Assembly (NCBI GenBank): GCA_036250225.1
Contig: JAPZLL010000006.1
Location: 1,302,001-1,366,000 of the forward strand
Direction of reading: 5' to 3'
DNA: 64,000 nucleotides
DNA from: Cercophora sp. LCS_1
Lineage: Eukaryota; Ascomycota; Sordariomycetes; Sordariales; Lasiosphaeriaceae
Part shown: one piece after another, positions 56,429-64,000 of the stretch
Layout: every line of letters starts with the position of its first letter
How positions within the stretch are numbered: the stretch's first letter is position 1
Notes under the pieces: generated by a model
What the model saw: only the letters and a program-made list of their open reading frames with translations
Database searches by the model: none
Told to the model about the DNA's origin: nothing
Made by a program: the position numbers and the translations under genes

Positions 56429-57528
56429 ATGTCCGCCGCCATCGCCCCCGTCTCGGCCTCGCAGCCGCCGCAGAAGTTGGAGAAGAAGCCCATCAAGTTC
56501 TCCAACTTGCTGCTCGGCGCCGGCCTCAACATGTTCGAGGTCACCTCCCTCGGCCAGCCGCTCGAGGTCGTCAAGACCACCATGGCCGCCAACCGTGGCG
56601 ACGGGTTCACCACGGCCCTCGGTCGCATCTGGAACCGCGGTGGTGTCCTGGGCTGTACGTCGCACCCTTCCCCACATCTCCTTCCACCCCATCCCTGTCT
56701 TGCGATCAGCCGTCGCTAACATGTGCTTTTCGTTGCTTTGCAGTCTACCAGGGCCTGATCCCATGGGCCTGGATTGAGGCTTCCACCAAGGGTGCCGTCC
56801 TGCTCTTCGTCGCATCCGAGGCCGAGTACTATGCCCGCAGCTTCGGCGCGGGTGAGTTCAGTGGTGGCATCATCGGCGGCATGACTGGCGGTGTGGCGCA
56901 GGCGTACGCGACCATGGGCTTCTGCACGTGCATGAAGACGGTCGAGATCACCAAACACAAGCTCGCGGCCACAGGCGTCAAGGCGCCCGGCACGTGGGCC
57001 ACGTTCATGGACATCTACCGCAAGGAGGGCATCCGGGGCATCAACAAGGGTGTCAACGCCGTTGCCATCCGCCAGATGACCAACTGGGGCTCCCGCTTCG
57101 GTCTGTCCCGTGCTGCCGAGCAGGGTATCCGCAGCGTGACCGGAAAGAAGGACGGCGAGAAGCTCAGCGCCGCCGAGAAGATTCTCGCCTCGGCCTTGGG
57201 TGGTGGTCTCTCGGCCTGGAACCAGCCCATTGAGGTCATCCGCGTCGAGATGCAGAGCAAGACCGAGGACCCCAACCGACCCAAGAAGATGACTGTGGGC
57301 AACACGTTCCGGTACATTTACCAGACCAACGGCCTCAAGGGTCTGTACCGTGGTGTCACCCCCCGTATCGGTCTGAGCGTGTGGCAGACAGTGTGCATGG
57401 TTGCCATGGGTGATATGTGAGTCTCTTCTCGGGTTTCTTTGCATAAAAAAACACAACACTAACAGCAGAATAGGGCCAAGACATATGTTGAGAAGTTGAC
57501 CGGTGACAAGGTCACGGCAAAGCATTAA
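56429..57528 (+). CDS. YHM2: Mitochondrial citrate/2-oxoglutarate carrier, Yhm2 type
   Basis: Three exons (56429-56654, 56744-57416, 57474-57528) give 317 aa, the carrier-family norm. It begins with a short hydrophilic tail, then GAGLNMFEVTSLGQPLEVVKTTMAANR, in which the usual Px[DE]xx[KR] carrier motif reads QPLEVVKT; the other repeats show CTCMKTVEITKHKL (degenerate) and QPIEVIRVEMQ. Blocks [34 protein letters not shown] and GINKGVNAVAIRQMTNWGSRFGLSR are Yhm2-specific. Yeast Yhm2 exchanges citrate for 2-oxoglutarate across the inner membrane and also associates with mtDNA nucleoids. The third exon is only 55 nt (KTYVEKLTGDKVTAKH). Confidence 0.93.
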
Positions 57529-58441
57529 GCGACGGCGTTTCGGGAACCATCTTGAGGAGGGAGGCGGTTTTGAACTATTTTAAAACATAGCCTGACCTTG
57601 CCGGTCTCCATGGGTTTTTTGATATTGATGGGGACTCTGATTTCTGTTTTTTTTTTCTCTCTCTCCGGGTTCTGAATCGGTTTTTTTTATGCTAGACGGG
57701 CCAAATTACTTACTCGGGACCACACGAAGGATCATACATAGAGACAGAGTGTGCTTGTTGATGGATGACGGTTTCACTACACGTGTTTAATATGATTGGG
57801 GGGCTTATCCCCCTCGTCAAACATCTGCAGTGCGTTGATGAGAATAAGACTTGGGTTATGTCGACGGCAGTTAGGTTGCGATGTGACCGATGGCAACTTG
57901 CTTTGCCTTGCTTGCGTCACTATGCAACCACATCGGATCTTTGGTGATAGGCCTGGGTCAACGTCAGGGCCAACTCCCCGGCAAGGTCACTTGATAGTTT
58001 GCCACTGGCGTGTCCCCTCGATGGGATCGAACCATCCACAGCCCTAGGCTCGGCCCCTGGCCAATGCTGCACGATACCGTGTAGATCGCGGGTGGTGTCG
58101 CTCTAGATCATACCGCAAGGCGTGGGACGCGTTGGAGTTACCACAGCGTAGACGCAAAAACATCATATTCCATGCATGGTAAGGTCCCTGGTGTTGAGAT
58201 GGTTGGTGGTGTGGGCAAGCCTCGTGCTTACCTCAATAGCTGCCGCACCATATAAGTGCTTGGAGGAGGACCACCTTTCAAGTTGAACTCGCCAAAGGAC
58301 CCTTCTTTGGCCAAGCGGAAGTAGCGGCAGGTGTCCGCTATTAGCCAACCAGAAATTGTGTGAGCTTTTGCAATGACCCTCCGTTCGATTCGTTCTCGAT
58401 CTGATAAATCCGCGGACCTGAGCTTTTGCAGGTTTTGTCGT

Positions 58442-58455
58442 GGGGGGGGGGGGGG
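58442..58455 (+). repeat. Homopolymer G14
   Basis: Fourteen consecutive G on plus; prone to length error in assemblies. Confidence 0.95.
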
Positions 58456-59516
58456 TTTGGTGGGAGCGATCCTTTGGGGGAGGGGATGGGAGGTGTCTAT
58501 CAGGTTGTTTTGGTCAGTCGTGTAAGGTAGCATAAGGGTATCCATGCAGTGCCTTTATCTTTTCGGCTACGTCCGGGATGGTAAGATTTTTTGGTTTGCG
58601 TTGTGTTGTGTTGTGGGTTGTCTGGAGGTGTCGCCGTCACTGGAAGGGGCAGTTTGTTTACGCCCCCTGAGTGGACTTCACACTCTAGCATCTTAGCACT
58701 TGTCTTTCCTATCGTGGCAGAAATCCAACTAAGGGAACTCACCTAGATGGGCAAAAGAGCTGCATAGACGGAAGCGATCAGTACATAAAAAATACTGGGT
58801 AACAAATGGCACAAAACAAGACCACCTCCTCGGAATTCCGCAGGAAATTCATCAACGATACCGTCAGAGGTCGCCGTGCTGGGGATCGAATCTGGAGTTT
58901 CTCCACCTAGATAGAAAGACTGTACAGCTGTACTACGGGCAACGCTTAACACCCTGTCTTGTCGAAAAATGGTCTCCAAATTCTTCCCTATACGGTACCG
59001 CTCGCAGCAGAACCCAAGACTTCCTCGCACAGCCCATTACAGAAAGACGCATCGAAATAGTACCTGTCGCGTCTTGTTTATTGCTAGCAATTGGATTTAT
59101 GGTATGTGTCTGTTGCTTTGACATAAGCTGCAGACGATGCCGTGCCGGCGACACAGACAAGTCCCGACCCGATGACCGAGATATTATATATGTTCAATAG
59201 TTACTGGGCCAATCTATCATAAGATTCAACTCTACCTACGATATCTCGTCATTTATCACCATCACAACTCCCTCGTCTCCCGTTTTAGGCTCAACCTCCT
59301 GAGCCAAGGGAGCAATCCCGATCAACGATGAAAGCCCGGGATTGATCTCAATCATGATCCAAGACCTACATTTTAATATTACGGCTCTCTTCTTGATTCG
59401 TAACGACCGAGTGCTCAAAAGCTGTTGGCACCTCACCGCATCTGATCTCACCCCACCTGCTGCCTGGGGGTGGCGGCAGCCAGCACGATTGGACCCAGTC
59501 ACATCGCTCATGGTAA

Positions 59517-59659
59517 GCATATAGGCACCTGTAGTATGGCTATTTCCCAGTGAAGTAGCTACATCCTCCTCCTCTTGGACGCTGCCCCTGGTAACGTAAT
59601 GGAACCGTCCTTCGGGACATCTTCGCTTTTGCTGTTTGTGAGGATGGGGTTTCAGTCCC
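59517..59659 (+). repeat. Diverged direct repeat, copy A
   Basis: Aligns over its whole length to 59873-60015: both begin GCATATAGGCA, share CCAGTGAAGTAGC, TTCTTCGG/CCTTCGGG and CATCTTC-CTTTTGCT, and end in GGTTTC-like plus C-run, followed by T-runs. Identity is about 70 percent by eye. Confidence 0.75.
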
Positions 59660-59872
59660 AAAATCTTTTTTCTTGTGGTAGTTTTTTTTTTTTTTTTTTT
59701 TTGGGCTAGTTCCTTTTTCCTCTCGCAGTAAGCCGAAACTTGCAATTTTGCCCATTTGATACAATTTACTCCATTTCGTATGTTTGTGAGTTTGTTCCTA
59801 GGTCTGGTATGTTGTTGGGTGTGAGATGCGAGAGGTCCGTGGCGAGGTCCTAGGCACACCAAGGCATCGCAA

Positions 59873-60015
59873 GCATATAGGCAACAGCAGCATGGCCACT
59901 TGCCAGTGAAGTAGCAACAGCATTTGAGCAACACCCTTGGTGACGCATTGGAATCGTTCTTCGGAGCATCTTCACTTTTGCTACCTTAACTTGTGACGAT
60001 GGTGTTTCGAGCCCC
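59873..60015 (+). repeat. Diverged direct repeat, copy B
   Basis: Partner of 59517-59659, 356 bp downstream in the same orientation. Its end reads GGTGTTTCGAGCCCC, resembling a tRNA B box, and is followed by TTTTTTTT. Confidence 0.75.
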
Positions 60016-63000
60016 GGCATCGGTTTTTTTTGTGTTGTTTTTTATATTGTCAATGATCGTGTGTTTTCATACCGGGTGATTTGTAATATGTCATCTCATT
60101 TGTTTGGATATGGTTTATTCTGTGTGGCTATGCGATCCCACTGGGATTTTTTGTGCTGGGTCGGGCGAAGCTGGTGAAGGTTGTGGCCATGACTTGAACT
60201 GTGATGCTAAGCTACACATGTGAGTGCTTCACAATGCTTGTTGTTTTGGCTCTAGGAGTTGAAACTCGGCAACATAGCTTGTGTCTTGTTCGTATTGTGG
60301 GCTACAACTCGCGGAGAGTTGTTTAGAGAGCATGATGCGGCTTGTTTATGGACACGACAAACCTAACTCGGTCAATAGGATCGCTGGTGTTCAGCATGAC
60401 CAAGTTTCCCGGGACTTCGAAGGGGGCTCATAGCGTTCTAGATGGCTGATGCGTAACATTGAAGGTCAGAGATATTGCTACTGATGCTCTGAATAGCCTC
60501 ATCTCTTGGTGGTAGCAAATCTGAACCCCAGGTTCACCTACAAGGAGCACGTCTCACTGACTTCCCAAGATTGTGGCGTCAGCCGTCGGCCCTTGGTACG
60601 TCATATGTTCTTACACTGTCATGATACCTCTCCGGGCACTGTCTGGACGAGGGATGTGGACCCCCGTTGAGCCTTTTGCTGGCTACACCGAACCTTGGAT
60701 ACGTGCGAACTGAAGACAGCGTGATCGCCCTATACTGATATCCGCCCGAAACCCGGGGACGTCGAGATTTAAATGCCTCCCATAGCTCTCTTCCTCATCG
60801 CTTATCTTACTGAAGACGTCCTCGTGTGACCCTCTGTTGGGATCAAGTTGGGCAAAGTGGCTTGCTTCAGACAAAGCTGTACGCGGCGCAATGCAGACGA
60901 ACCGCCGACGGTGGCGCTTGGGTTTCGGAAAGTATGCGGGATATCAAACCTGCTGAGCCTCGACAAAGTTTCTACACATGCCATTAAACATTCCCCGTGA
61001 ATGGCCACGGTGTCAGGAAACAACCAAGCACCCGAACGCTTCCATAGCTCTGGGAGTCCAGCTCGGCCGCAACAAAGGAGCAGCGTCGATCTAATATCGA
61101 CTGCCAAATCGTAAACTCCCCATCAACAAAGTTTGCAGCGGGCCTGTCTATCATGTTTCGGCCGGTCCGCGGCTCAAGGGGATGTTGGCGTTAGCGGCAA
61201 CCGGATCAGACCGCTGCATGGATGGCGTCATCGTTTCGGCTCTCAACCAGACACCAGGACGCCATCTGAGAATCATAGTCACATACAGTCTCGGCCAGCC
61301 GCTTCCCCTGCCAAGACGGACAACATGATTTCTTGAGAGAAAGGACGCCGTCTCGTCCGATCCGATCCGATCCCATCCCATGTCGGATTCGGTGTTTGGA
61401 ACGGAAAGGGGCGGCTGAAACAAAAAGATTAACTCACTCCAATGGTGGCTGCCAAGAGCACACCAGCAGAAACGAGTCGACAGAAAGGAACGTTGCTTTC
61501 AGCCATCGCCAAGATGGCTACTGTTTGTTGTTCTGCTGTTGTGTGCCTTCTTGGCTGTCTCTTGACAAGCCGGACATGGCCGGTCTTCTTATTACAAATT
61601 CCGCGTGACACCGTTCGCCGCGGGCCGACATGAGGTGATGTGGTGAGACAGCCCAGACGGGAAATTCCATTTGTTTGTATCCAGCTGCCGTGTAAACTAT
61701 CAAGCCCTGGAGAAAAGGGGGAAAGAGGAGCAACAACGCCGGAAAGCGTCCGATCGGAGCGGAGACGGTCAAGCCGAGCGTTGTAGCCGTCCCGCGTGAT
61801 GAATCCCGGAGGACCCATGAGGAGACCTCGGGGGTCGTCCGCGGAGCGACCTGCCCGGAAGAGTAAGGCAGCGTGTTGTGTTTCCCGTGGAACACCCACG
61901 ATGGCCGTGGGACCGTGGCACAGCATGTGTCTGTCTCTCACTTTGCCATTCTACGGACACAACACGTCCTGCCACGTAGGTAGCCGCCGCTTTGTTTGCC
62001 GTGACACTCTATTTGCGACGCTGTGGCAGGCCGACGAGGTGGTATCCACCGGATCCCGAGGTCAGGTCCTGAGTTCTTGCTAGTTTGGTTGATGTTGTGG
62101 ACAAGCAAATGGAATGGGTCTCCAGAACTTGGAGCTTCCAGCTGCTTCTGAACAGGCTGCAGCGACCGACAAAATGGAGACACTCTCATGATAAACGTTG
62201 TCTGTCTCAGATTGTGACGCCATAATTTGGACGATAGCATTGGTGATTTCAGCTTGTCAATGCGAACAAGCTTCTCGCCAGACCCTGTCGTTGGCCGTTG
62301 ACCCTGTCCAATCTCGCCAGTAAACAAAAGGGAAAAACCCCAGCACGCGGCGCGCCGCTCGTCGCGTCTTTCAGATCGACACGATGATTTAATGTCCGAG
62401 CGGCCCACCAACAACCGAGCAGGCCGGCTCCACTGGAGCTGATGCGACCGCGGAGGCTCCATCGTGAGACGGCCGGCCCTTATCAATTGCGAGACTGCCG
62501 CTATCAGCTCTCTAGCCAATTCGCTCGCGTCAATTGTTAATGCCGGCCGCTTCGGCGATCGTGCTAAATGGCCCGTGCCAGACCCGGGCTACCCCGATCA
62601 GGCATGGCGGCGTGCTGCTGCAGAAGAGCCAAGTATCTTGGGGGCAGCTTGCATGCTTTGCATGGAACCAACAGTGGGGGGTTTGTGGGAAATTTGGTGT
62701 GCCTTTTCTTCCATCGCAGCTTCACTTGCAGGTGGTGGCCGGCTTTTCAGGGTCTGGACTGGGCAGTTCCACAGCAGATGCCCCACCCGATGCGAGGAAA
62801 AAAACGCCTGCACGTGGAGAGCTTTTTCCCTCGCAGCCGAGAGACAGTTCTCTTCTGCTGCAGTGCGTGCATCTCCTCGCTTTCACTGACACTCGCTGGC
62901 CCGTGCTTGCCGCGGGCGAAACCAGGGCTTCGACTGGGTTTTTCCCTCGCGAAAGGGGCCGTTTTTCCCGAAGGGAGAGGCAATTCGCACCACTTTCCGG

Positions 63001-63212
63001 CCGATACTCGGGGTTCCGTCCGCAATCAAAGCTTTGCCTCCATACGTGGACTGACTCTGTCGATATCAGGGCTCCATGAGCTCCGCAAAACACACGGGTC
63101 TGTCCGAAAGGGCGGCGGCGGCAAGGGAAAGATCGTCATCCATGATTCACCGTTGACGGTGGCCCCGGTCCCGGGTCCTTGACGTTGCTTTCGCTCGCCG
63201 TCCTCACCCAAG

Positions 63213-63239
63213 GTGTGAGTGTGAGTGTGAGTGTGAGTG
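63213..63239 (+). repeat. (GTGTGA)4.5 hexamer repeat
   Basis: 27 bp of perfect hexamer repetition. Confidence 0.9.
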
Positions 63240-64000
63240 ATGAGGTCAGGATGCTTTCCCCCGCCCTCCGACGCTGGGCTGGCTGCAACCCTGGTCGGAT
63301 CGGTTCAGCGGCGAACCAGAGAGCCGAGGGTCAGTGCCGCAGCGCCCCGAGCGCCTGGAAGGAACGCACGGCACAAACGGCGACGCTGTTACGCTGTTGC
63401 CCTGGGGCGGTGGAGGTGGGTGCTGCGTGAAGAGGATAGAGAACAACGGGAGGCGTTCGTTGCGACGCTGCTACGATGCCCTTGCTGTGACGCAAAACAC
63501 CTCAAAGCGGCTTACGCGGTTGTCAACGGCCTGGTGCTGGCTGGCGCAAACGTGCCCCGGGCATGGCTTTCCCAGCCTCCTTCCCCTCTTCTTGGAATCT
63601 CTTGGTCACCGAATACCCCCTCACCTCGTGTGCCTCGCGCGCTCACCGTCTCGAGTTGCTATTATCTTGGAAACCAAAGAGCGGAGCTATTAAAAGCGCA
63701 ACCCAAGGCTGGGTTGACGCCGGCGCGCGCTTCTGGCCTGTCAATGCGCCGCGATATGCAAGGGCAGCTTCTCCCCGCTGCTGCCAAGGTGTGGAGTTGA
63801 CGATGGCGTGGTGAAGAACTGCTCGCCTTGCCCTTCTGCCGCTTGCTAGCTGCCTCTGCGAGTTGGGGCTCCGTCCTCCGCGCTCCGGTTCTCCAGCCTT
63901 CCATGCAGGTTGGGGTCTTGGGGAAAGACGAGCGGGTGGGCGAGGGATAAAAAATTGAGTGCCAATCCGCGAGAAACCGGACGCCAGCTTGTGGAGCGTC

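Larger units (their letters stand above)
57529..64000. other. 6.5 kb without a recognisable gene
   Basis: I see no family-like protein in any frame. Contents: YHM2 3' flank; a tRNA-like T-arm fragment at about 58025; a 14-G run (58442-58455); a diverged duplication (59517 and 59873); a T run of about 22 near 59680; and, from 62464 to 63800, GC-rich DNA with two or three overlapping open frames on both strands, a pattern more typical of a long promoter than of coding sequence. The window ends upstream of whatever gene follows. Confidence 0.5.

Noticed and set aside
58010..58060. tRNA-like T-arm (GATGG-TTCGATC-CCATC) on minus
   Set aside because: No matching acceptor stem, D arm or anticodon arm could be found around it; at most a tRNA fragment.
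59236..59934. 232-codon minus open frame
   Set aside because: It spans both copies of a diverged repeat and a long homopolymer (poly-Lys), so it is not a credible protein.
62568..63182. 204-codon plus open frame
   Set aside because: Overlaps other open frames in all phases; no recognisable family.
1..64000. Secondary-metabolite cluster, CRISPR array or prokaryote-type operon
   Set aside because: No backbone synthase, no spaced repeats, and every recognisable gene is a fungal nuclear housekeeping gene.

Overview
This window is nuclear DNA of a filamentous ascomycete (Pezizomycotina, most likely a Sordariomycete). The evidence is dense, GC-rich housekeeping genes with short (about 50-150 bp) GT-AG introns, CTRAC-type branch points just before the acceptors, 0.3-1.5 kb intergenic spacers, one solo LTR, and AT-rich relic DNA next to it. 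There are no prokaryotic features. I rebuilt exon structures by hand: each junction was chosen so that the reading frame is kept and the joined protein matches a known family.

Layout, left to right. 1-7 kb: the first coding exon of 20S proteasome subunit alpha-2 (minus, running off the edge), then on plus a RING-CH membrane E3, a GT34 (Mnn10/Mnn11-like) Golgi mannosyltransferase and sphingosine-1-phosphate lyase. 8-17 kb: a mitochondrial pyruvate-dehydrogenase-type kinase (minus), an unusual 782-residue protein built from about 87 tandem four-residue units (plus), a decayed MFS sugar-transporter pseudogene (plus) and an unrecognised protein (minus). 18-25 kb: a divergent mitochondrial-ribosome pair (GEP3/YqeH-type GTPase and mL61/Mrp49) and PMT4 O-mannosyltransferase. 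25-38 kb: a Rab GTPase with an insertion, a CTL/Pns1-type transporter, a Wwm1-like WW protein, EMC7, O-acetylhomoserine sulfhydrylase and a MARVEL protein. 41-48 kb: a long-chain acyl-CoA synthetase, a 577-bp solo LTR followed by AT-rich DNA, and a nuclear WD40 protein with a DCAF-like WNIR box. 49-57.5 kb: a Seb1/Nrd1-type CID-RRM protein (minus), mitochondrial citrate synthase and, next to it, the citrate/2-oxoglutarate carrier YHM2. 57.5-64 kb: no recognisable gene; it holds a diverged 143-bp duplication ending in T-runs and a GC-rich stretch with several overlapping open frames.

Functional themes are mitochondrial carbon metabolism (PDH kinase, citrate synthase, YHM2), mitoribosome biogenesis (GEP3, mL61), secretory-pathway glycosylation and membrane biogenesis (GT34, PMT4, EMC7, Rab), and lipid metabolism (DPL1, acyl-CoA synthetase). 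I see no secondary-metabolite cluster and no defence system. The most novel-looking items are the tetrad-repeat protein, the Rab inter-switch insertion, the adjacency of citrate synthase and YHM2, the shared GEP3/mL61 promoter and the possible DCAF-type WD40 protein beside transposon debris.
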